From: Bifidobacterium sp. ESL0682
GTDB taxonomy: Bacteria; Actinomycetota; Actinomycetes; Actinomycetales; Bifidobacteriaceae
Reading direction: 5' to 3'
NCBI RefSeq assembly: GCF_029392815.1
Contig: NZ_CP113942.1
Span: 1,054,001 to 1,118,000 of the forward strand
DNA length: 64,000 bases
Part shown: positions 37,373 to 46,564 of the stretch, one piece after another
Numbering within the stretch: position 1 is the first letter of the stretch
How the letters are laid out: each line of letters opens with the position of its first letter
Position numbers and translations under genes: made by a program
Notes under the pieces: generated by a model
Database searches by the model: none
What the model was told of the DNA's origin: nothing
What the model saw: the letters and a program-made list of their open reading frames with translations, nothing else

Positions 37373-37975
37373 TCAGCCTTGTAGAATCGTTTGCAAATCC
37401 GTGTCGAAACCCTGCCAACGCTTGCCTACCGGAACAAAGGTAACCGTGCGCATGCCGTCTCCCGTAAGTTCAGCGTCGGGATTGCCGGCTTCGGCCTGGA
37501 TCACCGCCTCATCCAGTGGCCGGTCGATATGCACTTCAAGGCGCTCCTGGGCGAAAGCGGAAGCCATCTGTTCACCCCACTCCATAAGAATCACCGTATG
37601 TTCGCCCGGGTCCTCGAGCTCCTCGTCCAACCCCAGCGATTCGAGCTCATCGAGGAGCCTTTCAACCGTATCCTGCCCCGGAGCGAAGTCGTTGCCACCA
37701 AGCCGATAGGCGTCGACATGCACCAAGTGAGCTGACGAGCTGTCGGCAAAGCTGCCGTTCAATTCACGCGCAATGGTGAAAGTCGGCGAGACGATGGGAT
37801 CGGAGATATGAAGACCGGCGCCGAAACCCTGTGCAAACGTAGTCTTTCCTGCCCCCAAAGGGCCGGAAAGTAGAAGCACGTCACCGCCATGCACTAAAGA
37901 GGCAACCCGAGTTCCCAAGCGTTGCATATCCTGCCCGGTGGGCACTTCGATCATATATGGAGATTCTTCTGTCAT
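37373..37975 (-). CDS. tsaE: tRNA threonylcarbamoyladenosine biosynthesis ATPase TsaE
   Basis: A 200-residue P-loop ATPase that regulates the TsaB-TsaD complex. The Walker A motif LLLSGPLGAGKTTFAQGFG and the switch-like IVSPTFTIARE are clear, with VHVDAYRLGG and VILMEWGE (Walker B region). The ATG at 37975 overlaps the holA stop by four bases, so translation is coupled; a longer in-frame start at 38149 lies inside holA and is rejected. The C-terminal ~45 residues are not conserved in length. Confidence 0.93.
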   Translation of the reverse strand: MTEESPYMIEVPTGQDMQRLGTRVASLVHGGDVLLLSGPLGAGKTTFAQGFGAGLHISDPIVSPTFTIARELNGSFADSSSAHLVHVDAYRLGGNDFAPGQDTVERLLDELESLGLDEELEDPGEHTVILMEWGEQMASAFAQERLEVHIDRPLDEAVIQAEAGNPDAELTGDGMRTVTFVPVGKRWQGFDTDLQTILQG

Positions 37976-38960
37976 ACGTTCATTCGTCCTTTGTGGCTTA
38001 TCAGCTCGATGGAACGCTCCAGCGCATACATCGGGTCGCCACCGTTGGTTTTGTTCTGCTCGTCGGCCCATGCCAACGTCTGGATACAGCGTGAAAGCCC
38101 CTCCGAAGTCCAGCCACTCAGTTGACGGGTCGCATTGCGGAGCACCCACGGATTGGTTTTGGCCTCGGCTTGCGAAATTTCACCGGAACGCACGGCCGAG
38201 GCCTTGGCGAGCGTTCTGAGTTTCATGGCCAGAGAGCCGACGAGCGCGATAGGATCGGTGCCTTGGGCAACAGCCGCACGCATATCGATGATGGCTTTGG
38301 CGTCGTTACCGGCGAGCGCCGCGTCCGCCACTTCGAATCCTGTGACTTCGGCATTGCCGGTGAGATACTGATTGACCAGCTCAAGCCCGATGGGGTCCTC
38401 ATCGAAATCGAAACAAAGCTGAGAGCACATCGCAGCCAGTTCGCCCGTTTTGTCTCCGAGCACCGCCACCAGTTGCTGGGCGGCGGCCGGGTCGATGCGA
38501 CGATGTTCGCGCTCAAAACATTGGATGACAAAGTTCAATTTCGCATCGGCACGTTTGAGGTCTGGAACGTCTTTCTTTTCGGCCCCGGCTTTGGTCAACC
38601 TGTCGATGACCCTTTTGCCTTTTGCCCACCATCGTGTTGGGCGATGACCGTCCCTGTGTTCTCGGATGGATTTTTGGTCATGGAAGCGCAGTAGTCGACC
38701 ATCGTATCAGCCAAAGAATCGTCGGCGTTCTGGACGTGCCGGATGATGACGATGGAGCTGGAGCTCAGCAGGGATGGGCTCACGGCCTCGTCGAAGTCGT
38801 ACTGACTTGCATCCGTCGCGTCGAGTTCGATGATCTCCGCTTCGGGATCGTTCTTCGCGGCCCGATCACGGCAATCGCGAACCTGCTGTTGGTTAAGGAA
38901 CTCGTCGCCGCCAATAACTAACACGAATCGGGTCCGCTGTTTGCTTCGTTTTGCAGCCAT
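37972..38960 (-). CDS. holA: DNA polymerase III delta subunit (frameshifted as sequenced)
   Basis: HolA opens the sliding clamp within the clamp loader. Restored length ~329 residues. N-terminal part: FVLVIGGDEFLNQQQVRDCRDRA and SPSLLSSSSIVIIRHVQNADDS; middle: GTVIAQHDGGQKGKRVIDRLTKAGAE after correction; C-terminal part: ELAAMCSQLCFDF, ALVGSLAMKLRTL, LSGWTSEGLSRCIQTLAWADEQNKTNGGDPMYALERSI. The break is a T4 run on the plus strand (38620-38623), one base short. The gene is essential in bacteria. The ATG at 38960 follows GAGGA. Confidence 0.88.
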
Positions 38961-39078
38961 CACATTCCTCGATTCGCGGTTCTGCCGAAAATGTCTGTAA
39001 CGGGCGCAGGTCTTCTGGCACCCCTATCCATGATATTCAATGTGCTGTCACAGGTGGACATACGTCGTGTCATCGGTA

Positions 39079-41139
39079 TCAGTCGGGCTGCCAAAGCCGT
39101 TCGAACATCTGTTCGGTTTCTTTGAGCCATATCGCTCCTTTGCTACGTAACCGCATGAGACACCCACCATTGCGGACCACTGAGCCTTCGGTATTATGTC
39201 TTCTCGCCATAGCGGACAATACCTTGCAAAGCAAGACTATGCCTATTTCACAGACCACGACCGCCAACGTTCCCCCTATTCCACCAGCCCATGGAACGGT
39301 CGCCGATTGCGAACCTCCGATGGTATCCGCGCACCACTGCATCACCGCTGTCCCACAGCTTGATAGCCAGACACACGCAAACGCTAGATGAGGAGCACAT
39401 GACGACAGTACCAATCCCGCCAGTCCGGTCAATGTAGAGAAATCCACGAACGGCGCCACCAACAGATTCGCCGGCACCGAAAGCAGCGGCAATGTCGGAG
39501 TCATCAGCACCTGTATCGGCACAGTGAACAGCTGTGCGGCAATAGTCACCGACATACCGTCGGCAAGAAATTCTGGCAACAATATCGAGAGCCGCTCTGC
39601 AATGGGACCGGCACAGAGCACGATTCCAAGCACAGAGGCGCAGGAAAGCGCAAAACCGTAACTTCTCGACATTGTAGGATCGGCGAGCAACGTGAAGACG
39701 ACCGTCCAACTCAATGCACTGATTGCCTGCGGTCTTCTGCCGATAAACATGGCTAAAGACGCAAAGACCCCCATAATCAACGCCCGCATCACTGAGTCGG
39801 AGGGATACATGGCGCTCGCGAGCGCCACATAAGCCATCGCTGTCAGCAGCGAGACAATCTGACGTGGCAACAGGAATCTCGCGCAACCTGAGCGTATCAG
39901 ACTTCCAATCAGCGCGAAATGACCACCGGATACGGCCATGAGGTGCATGATGCCGGAATCCTTGAAATGCGTCTCCAATAGTGTGGCGAACGTTGCATTG
40001 ACAGGCTCATGCTGGATCGCGCTCGCACCCATGAAATCCTGACCCAAAAGCCCGATTGTCAATCCCGGAACCAGCACCCGGCCTTGCTCGGAAAGTCCCT
40101 CGGTCACAGAAAAGAACGAACGCTGCATGGAATCCACCAGCCGCTTTACGGGCGGGGCGCGTTCGACCATCCGAGTTTCAGCATCATCGCTCAGAGTCAG
40201 CCAGATCGGCCGTACACCATATCTTGCGATTTGCATTGTGCCGGCGGTCGCCACAGTCTGCCCATCCGAAAGCCTGCCACAAGCCGGTTTGTTGGCGTAC
40301 AGGACGATACGCGACCTGCTGTCCTGCCATATGCCTTCATAGCCCAAACCGACCAGATGCGCATTCGCCTGACAATCGGCCTGCCATGAACTCGCTGCCG
40401 TTACCGGAGAGTCGAGCCTTACCATCACCTCAACCTTGTTTTCGCCTTCTCTGGCGAGTGCTGTGGCCGGATCTCGATAAGCCAAGACCTCGCTGCCCAT
40501 TGCGGTGATGAACGCAGCGAGCGCCGAACAGACAAGAACAGTAACCCATATCGTCCTGTTCCCGCGAGATCCGCACGGTTCCCGTGAAATCGTGGATCTC
40601 AGCGAGGGAGTTGCCTCTTTCATGGTTTTCTGATCTGTTATAGACTGTGGATCCGTTGCCGATGCCGTCAAGACCCGGTCACCTATTTCATGCTCGGATT
40701 GTCGCTGTCGACGGTTCCTCGACAAAACCTGAATTCCGGGTTCGACAATAGATTGCGAACACTCTGAACCATCCTGACGACTCCCGTTATGGCTCAACCA
40801 TCGGCGAGATACGACAAGCAAAACAATCAGACCGACAAACAGCAAAAACAATACGAGCGCCGAAAAGATGGTTTCATCGTGCAACGGACCTATCAATCTG
40901 CCCACGGCCCTGACCAATACTGAAACCCAAGATGAAGAGCCGTTCATCCCATCGGCATCATGGTTCGTTGAAGACGAGGAGTCCGGCTGGCCTGTCCACA
41001 GAACGAACAAGGCATGCGAGGCCAGCAATGCAACCCACATGCACAACGCCACCGGCAGCATCCGCCAATCACGACTGCCTTGTTCGCTGCCTCGTTTGTC
41101 GTCAGGGCCTTTGTCTTGATAAATACCAGAGCTTTTCAT
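39079..41139 (-). CDS. comEC: ComEC/Rec2-type membrane channel protein
   Basis: A 686-residue polytopic membrane protein with an N-terminal pair of helices, a soluble OB-like segment (about 230-330) with paired cysteines, and the ComEC competence domain (about 365-610) with GLTIGLLGQDFMG and the family motif SGIMHLMAVSGGHFALIG. Family members form the channel for single-stranded DNA in natural transformation. No C-terminal metallo-beta-lactamase domain is present: the protein ends ~55 residues after the last helix. A ~95-residue hydrophilic insert between the second helix and the next is Gln/Ser/Arg-rich. Its ATG shares one base with the comEA stop. Confidence 0.9.
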   Translation of the reverse strand: MKSSGIYQDKGPDDKRGSEQGSRDWRMLPVALCMWVALLASHALFVLWTGQPDSSSSTNHDADGMNGSSSWVSVLVRAVGRLIGPLHDETIFSALVLFLLFVGLIVLLVVSRRWLSHNGSRQDGSECSQSIVEPGIQVLSRNRRQRQSEHEIGDRVLTASATDPQSITDQKTMKEATPSLRSTISREPCGSRGNRTIWVTVLVCSALAAFITAMGSEVLAYRDPATALAREGENKVEVMVRLDSPVTAASSWQADCQANAHLVGLGYEGIWQDSRSRIVLYANKPACGRLSDGQTVATAGTMQIARYGVRPIWLTLSDDAETRMVERAPPVKRLVDSMQRSFFSVTEGLSEQGRVLVPGLTIGLLGQDFMGASAIQHEPVNATFATLLETHFKDSGIMHLMAVSGGHFALIGSLIRSGCARFLLPRQIVSLLTAMAYVALASAMYPSDSVMRALIMGVFASLAMFIGRRPQAISALSWTVVFTLLADPTMSRSYGFALSCASVLGIVLCAGPIAERLSILLPEFLADGMSVTIAAQLFTVPIQVLMTPTLPLLSVPANLLVAPFVDFSTLTGLAGLVLSSCAPHLAFACVWLSSCGTAVMQWCADTIGGSQSATVPWAGGIGGTLAVVVCEIGIVLLCKVLSAMARRHNTEGSVVRNGGCLMRLRSKGAIWLKETEQMFERLWQPD

Positions 41140-42113
41140 CAGACCGTCACCTGCCCACGTATCTTCTCCAACGTCTTCTGTCCGATACCTGAGACTTTGA
41201 GCAGCTGATCAACACTGTTGAAACGGCCGATTGACGATCGATAGTCGATGATTTTCTGTGCCATCACCGGGCCAACACCCTTGATTTGCTGGAGCTGCGT
41301 GCTGTCGGCGGTATTGAGGTTAATGAGATTGCCTTGCCCCGTTGCAGTTTCGGTTTGAGTCGGCGGATTCGCCGATGACGAATCGCTACCAGCCTCTGCA
41401 TTTTGTCCGTCAGTTCCAGCCAAACTTTGCGAAGGGCCTGAACCACCACCAGCTCGAGAAGTGTTTCCTTGTTCGCGTTTGGAACTCTTGGATTGCGGTC
41501 CCGAACTCACTTCGGAACTTACCGATGAAGCTTCGGTTTGCTGCCTGTTGTAGTTGACCGCCTGCGTCACCAGCATCGTCAGGCTCGCGCATAACGCCAC
41601 CACCAGTACCAGAATCACGATGACGGCCTGCGTGGGCCTGAACACCAGTCTGGGTATGGTTCGCTGTGCCGAAGCCGATTGTTCAGCTGCTGACCTATTT
41701 GGAGCAGATCCCATTGCAGAATCAGGATCACCGACTTTCAAAAGCTGGCCAAAACTTCCTTCATCCTTCACCGGCTCGTTTTCCGGTTCGATAAGCCAAG
41801 TGTCAATTGACGGCAACGGAGGAAGTCCGACCCGTAAAAGTCCTTCGTCCGGATTCTGCCCGTCTCCCCTTTCTTTGAAACGGGAACGATTGTCCTCATC
41901 CGCATATCCCGTGGAAAAGACGTTGCCGGCATAAGCTCCGTTGAAATCGTCTTTTGCACCACGTTGCCCCATGGAGGCAAGACGGGACTGTGGGATGGAA
42001 CCATTGTCGCGACCATCTTGGCTAAACTCATTCGGAGACATGGCAGACGAATACAGCCGCGCCGTTGCAGTCCGTTCTTCGTCATGTGCTCTGTTTCCGA
42101 AATGAATATTCAT
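41139..42113 (-). CDS. comEA: ComEA-type helix-hairpin-helix DNA-binding protein
   Basis: A 324-residue membrane-anchored protein: a long hydrophilic N-terminal region (~155 residues, probably cytosolic), a membrane helix (about 160-184, TQAVIVILVLVVALCASLTMLV), a Ser/Gly/Gln-rich spacer, and two HhH motifs at the C-terminus (INLNTADSTQLQQIKGVGPVMAQKIIDYR and FNSVDQLLKVSGIGQKTLEKIRG). ComEA binds double-stranded DNA outside the membrane and hands it to ComEC, the next gene. The 150-residue N-terminal part is longer than in Bacillus ComEA. A 40-bp element shared with the M23 gene lies 50-89 bp upstream. Confidence 0.92.
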   Translation of the reverse strand: MNIHFGNRAHDEERTATARLYSSAMSPNEFSQDGRDNGSIPQSRLASMGQRGAKDDFNGAYAGNVFSTGYADEDNRSRFKERGDGQNPDEGLLRVGLPPLPSIDTWLIEPENEPVKDEGSFGQLLKVGDPDSAMGSAPNRSAAEQSASAQRTIPRLVFRPTQAVIVILVLVVALCASLTMLVTQAVNYNRQQTEASSVSSEVSSGPQSKSSKREQGNTSRAGGGSGPSQSLAGTDGQNAEAGSDSSSANPPTQTETATGQGNLINLNTADSTQLQQIKGVGPVMAQKIIDYRSSIGRFNSVDQLLKVSGIGQKTLEKIRGQVTV

Positions 42114-42381
42114 GCCTTAAGCTTGGTTGAACAGGCATCAAAAGTCGAGCCAAAACGACCACTGTGGTCGAATGGTAAGGGTTATCCACATTTGAGGCGT
42201 GTCATATCCTTACCCATCGAATCGTCCACATTCGTCCCAAACATACAGATAAAAAGCCTATAGCCATACAACGCATATTTTTGGCTGAATTCAGTCAATA
42301 GACCATCCGAAATTCTTCTTTTTCGAATTCCTGATTTTTTATGAATACATTTATTTCATCCGAAGAGAAAGCAACGGAACA
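42114..42381. other. comEA upstream region
   Basis: About 270 bp between comEA and the leuS terminator. It holds the shared element at 42163-42202 and an overlapping near-palindrome CGACCACTGTGGTCG (42156-42170). No gene is credible here. Confidence 0.55.
42163..42202 (-). promoter_or_regulatory. Shared upstream element, copy 2 (comEA-comEC)
   Basis: On the plus strand: TGTGGTCGAA (42163-42172), eight bases, GTTATCCACA (42181-42190), six bases, GCGTGT (42197-42202). Identical in words, order and orientation to the copy before the M23 gene, while the spacer bases differ, as expected for a bound site rather than a recent duplication. Confidence 0.62.
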
Positions 42382-42420
42382 AACAAAAGGTGGCACCGGA
42401 ATTGAATCCGGTGCCACCTT
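42382..42420 (-). terminator. Rho-independent terminator of leuS
   Basis: GGTGGCACCGGA (42389-42400) pairs perfectly with TCCGGTGCCACC (42407-42418) around a 6-nt loop; TTTTGTT follows on the minus strand. Confidence 0.9.
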
Positions 42421-42490
42421 ATTCGTCCTTTACGCCAGACGGCCGTTCGTTATCATCTCAAAACACCGTCTAACAGCAGTGGTTTACCCC

Positions 42491-45469
42491 TTACTCCGCC
42501 GGCACAATCGAGACGATCTTCGGCGCCTTGACGATGACCTTGCGCGGTTCCTTACCACCCAAACGGTCGGCGACGGCCTTCAGAGCCATCTCCTTGAGCT
42601 CGTCAGGGTCGATCGAGGGGCTGACCTCGAGCTTGGCACGAACCTTGCCCTTGACCTGCACGACGGCGGTGACGGATTCCTCGCCCACGTAGCGCTCGTC
42701 GACCTTCGGCCACGGCTCGTGTGCCAGGGACTCGGCATGGCCGAGCTTCGACCAGAGTTCCTCACAGATATGCGGGGCAATCGGCGAAAGCATGAGGATC
42801 AGCGGTTCGACGGCGGCGCGCGGCACCGACTTCAGGCCGGTCAGGTGGTTGTTCAACACGATGAGCTTGGCGATGGAGGTGTTGGGGCGCATATGCTCCA
42901 TCTCCTCGGTGACCGCGGCGATCGTGTTGTTCAAAAGCTTCAGTGTCTTGGCATCGGGAGCCTCTTCGGAGACCGTAACCTCGCCAGTGTTCTCATCGAC
43001 GACATTGCGCCAGAGGCGCTGCAGGAAGCGCATGCCGCCCACGACGTTGCGGTCGTTCCATGGGCGGGACTCGTCGAGCGGGCCCATGCTCATCTCATAA
43101 AGACGGAACGTATCGGCGCCATACTGCTCGTACATGTCATCCGGGGTGATGATGTTCTTGAGGCTCTTGCCCATCTTGCCGAACTCGCGGTTGGCGTGCT
43201 CGCCGTTCCACGTGAAGGTCGGCTCTCCGGACTTGTCGGCCGGACCTTCCTCCACTTCGGCGGCGGGCACATACTGCCCGCGGTCGTCGGTATAGGCATA
43301 GGCCTGGATCATACCCTGGTTGAAGAGCTTGTGGAACGGTTCCGGCGAATCCACATAGCCCAGGTCGAAGAGAATCTTATGCCAGAAGCGCGAGTAGAGC
43401 AGGTGCAGCACCGCGTGCTCGACACCACCGACGTAGAGGTCCACGCCGCCGGTCTTGCCGGATTCCTGGTTGTGGTTCGGGCCCATCCAATACTCGTACT
43501 CGTCGGAGTCAACCATGTGCTCGGTGTCGCTCGGATCGAGGTAGCGCATGTAGTACCAGCAGGAGCCGGCCCAGTTGGGCATAGTGTTGGTGTCGCGATA
43601 GTAGGTCTTGGGACCGTCGCCCAAATCAAGGGTGACCTTGACCCAGTCCTCGTTGCGACTCAGCGGTGCCTCGGGATTGCTTTCGGCGTCCTCCGGATCG
43701 AAGGTCTTGGGGCTGTAATCCGGCACGTCGGGCAGGTTGATCGGCAGCATTGAGTCGGGCAGCAGGTGCGGCACGCCGTCCTCGCCGTAGACGATCGGGA
43801 ACGGCTCGCCCCAGTAACGCTGGCGGGAGAAGAGCCAGTCGCGCAGACGGTAGCTGACGGTGCCCTTGCCCACACCGGCGGACTCGAGCCACTTGTTGAC
43901 CATCTCGATGGCATCGTTGACGCGCAGGCCGTTCAGGTCGAGCGCGTCACCCTTCGCCGAAGTGGAATCGGTCGAGGAATTGATGACGATTCCGTCGTGC
44001 GAGACGAACGGCGCCTTGCCTTCATAAGCGCTCAGGTCGTCACCGGAATCAGGCAACGGCTTGACGGTGTAGATGACCGGCAGGTCGAACTTCTTGGCGA
44101 AGTCGTAATCGCGCTGGTCGCCGCCGGGCACCGCCATGATGGCGCCGGTGCCGTAGTCCATCAGCACGTAGTCCGCAGTGAAAATCGGCAGCTTGTCGCC
44201 GGTGATGGGGTTCACGGCATAGAGACCGGTGAACAGGCCGGTCTTCTCGCCACCCTCGTCGACGCGATCCTGCGCGGTCTTGGATTCGGCCGCGAGGCGA
44301 TAAGCCTTCATACCCTCGGCAGGTGTGGCGTAGCCGCCCTTCCAATCCTCAGGCGTGTTCTCCGGCCATGCTGCGGGAACGTGATGGAGCAAGTCATGCT
44401 CAGGCGAGACGACGGCGAAAGTGGTGCCGAACAGTGTGTCAGGACGAGTGGTGTAAATCTCCATGTCCTGCTCGCCGTCAGAGGTGTCGACCTTGAAATG
44501 AACCGAAGCGCCGTGGGATTCGCCGATCCAGTTGCGCTGCATCAGCTTGACCTTCTGCGGCCAGTCGATGATGTCCAAATCTTCGATCAGACGATGGCCA
44601 TAGGCGGTAATGCGCATGGACCACTGGCGCAGCTCACGCTGGAAGACCGGGAAGTTCCCGCGCTCGGACTTGCCTTCGGCGGTGACCTCCTCGTTGGCGA
44701 GCACCGTTCCCAGGCCCGGACACCAGTTGACCGGCGACTTGGAGATATAGGCCAGACGGAAATCGTTCAGGACGTCGGACTGTTCGGCTTCGGTCAACTC
44801 ATCCCATTGCTTGCCGGAATCCTCGAACCCCGGAATGGCGCGCTTGCCGGACTTGAACTGGTCGATCAACGTGTCGATGTGGCGAGCAGAACCTTTGCCG
44901 CCATCGGGACGGACGAAATCAGGGTCGTACCAGGCGTCATAGATGCGCGAGAAAATCCACTGCGTCCAGCGCATGTAACCGGGGTCGATGGTGGCGAAGG
45001 TGCGGCGGTTGTCGAAGCTCAGGCCCATGCGGTGCAGCTGGCGACGCATGTTGGCAATGTTGGCCTCGGTGGTGACGCGCGGGTGCTGGCCGGTCTGTAC
45101 GGCGTACTGCTCGGCGGGAAGGCCGAAGGCGTCATAGCCCATGGCATGCAGCACGTTCTCGCCCTTCATGCGGTGGTAGCGGCTGACGACATCAGTAGCC
45201 AGATAGCCAAGTGGATGGCCGACATGCAGGCCCTTGCCGGAAGGATACGGGAACATGTCCATCGCGAAGTACGGGGTGCGCCCGTCGGCGAGGTTGCCGT
45301 TGCCGTCCTTCAGATCGCCTTTGACGTTCGCGGCCCAGAAGGTGCCCTTGTCATCCCAGGTTTTCTGCCATTTTTCTTCGATATCCTGCGCCATCTTGGC
45401 GTTGTATCGGTATGCCGGAACACTAGTAATATTGGCGCTCGAATCCGCGCCCTTCTCATTGTCGCTCAT
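42491..45469 (-). CDS. leuS: Leucyl-tRNA synthetase
   Basis: A 992-residue class I synthetase that charges tRNA-Leu. Visible: the HIGH-type motif PYPSGKGLHVGHPLGY near residue 75-90, the editing domain with TTRPDTLFGTTFAVVSPEH and MAVPGGDQRDYDFAKKF (conserved Asp for editing), YYMRYLDPSD, the KMSKS-type loop as KMGKS near residue 765 (GKMGKSLKNIITPDD), and the C-terminal VQVKGKVRAKLEV. Length is normal for actinobacteria. Reading frame intact over 3 kb. It is its own unit; the leader has no T-box features. Confidence 0.97.
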   Translation of the reverse strand: MSDNEKGADSSANITSVPAYRYNAKMAQDIEEKWQKTWDDKGTFWAANVKGDLKDGNGNLADGRTPYFAMDMFPYPSGKGLHVGHPLGYLATDVVSRYHRMKGENVLHAMGYDAFGLPAEQYAVQTGQHPRVTTEANIANMRRQLHRMGLSFDNRRTFATIDPGYMRWTQWIFSRIYDAWYDPDFVRPDGGKGSARHIDTLIDQFKSGKRAIPGFEDSGKQWDELTEAEQSDVLNDFRLAYISKSPVNWCPGLGTVLANEEVTAEGKSERGNFPVFQRELRQWSMRITAYGHRLIEDLDIIDWPQKVKLMQRNWIGESHGASVHFKVDTSDGEQDMEIYTTRPDTLFGTTFAVVSPEHDLLHHVPAAWPENTPEDWKGGYATPAEGMKAYRLAAESKTAQDRVDEGGEKTGLFTGLYAVNPITGDKLPIFTADYVLMDYGTGAIMAVPGGDQRDYDFAKKFDLPVIYTVKPLPDSGDDLSAYEGKAPFVSHDGIVINSSTDSTSAKGDALDLNGLRVNDAIEMVNKWLESAGVGKGTVSYRLRDWLFSRQRYWGEPFPIVYGEDGVPHLLPDSMLPINLPDVPDYSPKTFDPEDAESNPEAPLSRNEDWVKVTLDLGDGPKTYYRDTNTMPNWAGSCWYYMRYLDPSDTEHMVDSDEYEYWMGPNHNQESGKTGGVDLYVGGVEHAVLHLLYSRFWHKILFDLGYVDSPEPFHKLFNQGMIQAYAYTDDRGQYVPAAEVEEGPADKSGEPTFTWNGEHANREFGKMGKSLKNIITPDDMYEQYGADTFRLYEMSMGPLDESRPWNDRNVVGGMRFLQRLWRNVVDENTGEVTVSEEAPDAKTLKLLNNTIAAVTEEMEHMRPNTSIAKLIVLNNHLTGLKSVPRAAVEPLILMLSPIAPHICEELWSKLGHAESLAHEPWPKVDERYVGEESVTAVVQVKGKVRAKLEVSPSIDPDELKEMALKAVADRLGGKEPRKVIVKAPKIVSIVPAE

Positions 45470-45619
45470 AAATAGGATTATCGTGGCTCAACTGGACACA
45501 GGGCGCCATGTTTCCGCAAGGTGGTCATACCCATCTGAGAATGCTGCAACTCTGGCAGCAAACCATGATTCCATCTCTACAGTCGATAGCTCTTCAGCTT
45601 GAGCGAGAAGGAACGCTGG

Positions 45620-46506
45620 TCAACGACGCATCATTGCCGCATTGAGGGATTCCTCTGGGCTGTAGCCGATGTCCTGGTGCATGGTGTCGGCGGCTTTCTG
45701 CCAAGTGCCGTCCTTGACCATATCGGCGAGAATAGTGTCGATCTTTTTGGTCAGTTCCCCGTCTGAGGGACGAATCATGACGGCATGTCGGATCTGGGAG
45801 ACCTGCGCGACTGTCTTCGCCAACGATGCGGACGATGCCGAAGCCTCTGATCCCAGAACGGTTACGTCGTGCTCAACAACGTTCGAAGCCAGACCGTGGA
45901 GAATGGCCACGTCGGCCGCAACCGCATTCGCTTCACCCGAAAGCAGGGCGGTCAGGCATTGCGGATAGGTGTCACGTTCCTGAATCTTTACGGCAGGGAA
46001 CGCGGACGCAAGTGCATGTCCATCGGCCATGCCCTTGACCGTGCAGATATTCTGATTGTTCAATGACGATACACCGGTGAAGCTCTGTTGCTGGCTTGTC
46101 GGCACCATCAAGCCCAATGGGTCGACAAGATAGGGCTTGAAGTCCCGAATTCCCGGCCTGGGCCCGATGTGATATCGGCAGGCGTGGCGGAGATGAACAT
46201 ATCCGCTTTCGATTCTTCCAATGCCTTCGTGGCGGTCGAAACATTGACGGCTTTGTAGACGATCTGCTTCTGCGCGTACCCGAGTTTCTGGGCCACGTAA
46301 TGGGCGACCTCGATATCAAAGCCCGAGTATTTGCCTTCGTGGTCGAGTCCAAGGCCCGGCTCATCGTTGGAGACGGCTATGGCGATCGTCGGACCTTCAG
46401 GCACCTTGGCTGAAGGCGGGGCCTGAGTCGGCCCACATGCCGAAACGGAGCACAACAGGCCGATGCCACAGCAGAGCGCGAGTAATGATTTAAAGCGCTT
46501 ATGCAC
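45620..46506 (-). CDS. Amino-acid-type ABC transporter substrate-binding lipoprotein (frameshifted as sequenced)
   Basis: Restored length ~295 residues. A signal peptide with lipobox-like CSVSAC (Cys near residue 24) is followed by a family 3 solute-binding domain: GPTIAIAVSNDEPGLGLDHEGKYSGFDIEVAHYVAQKLGY, TKALEESKADMFISATPADIT, then after the break DFKPYLVDPLGLMVP, and C-terminal TAL LSGEANAVAADVAIL. The break is at 46150-46151 (one base short), giving GREIRDFKPYLVDP. The start is likely the GTG at 46506 with GGAAAG upstream. Such proteins bind polar amino acids for an importer; no permease or ATPase gene adjoins, so the partner is elsewhere. Confidence 0.78.
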
Positions 46507-46564
46507 ATGTTCTTTCCGCGGCGAAGATACCGCATGCAATCCCAACAACCGCATTCGAGAACCC

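Noticed and set aside
42341-45475. Two long plus-strand open frames (470 and 569 codons)
   Set aside because: Both are antisense to the intact leuS gene and look like nothing known.
45478-45619. T-box riboswitch before leuS
   Set aside because: The leader is short and lacks the AGGGTGGNACCGCG-type T-box bulge and an antiterminator.
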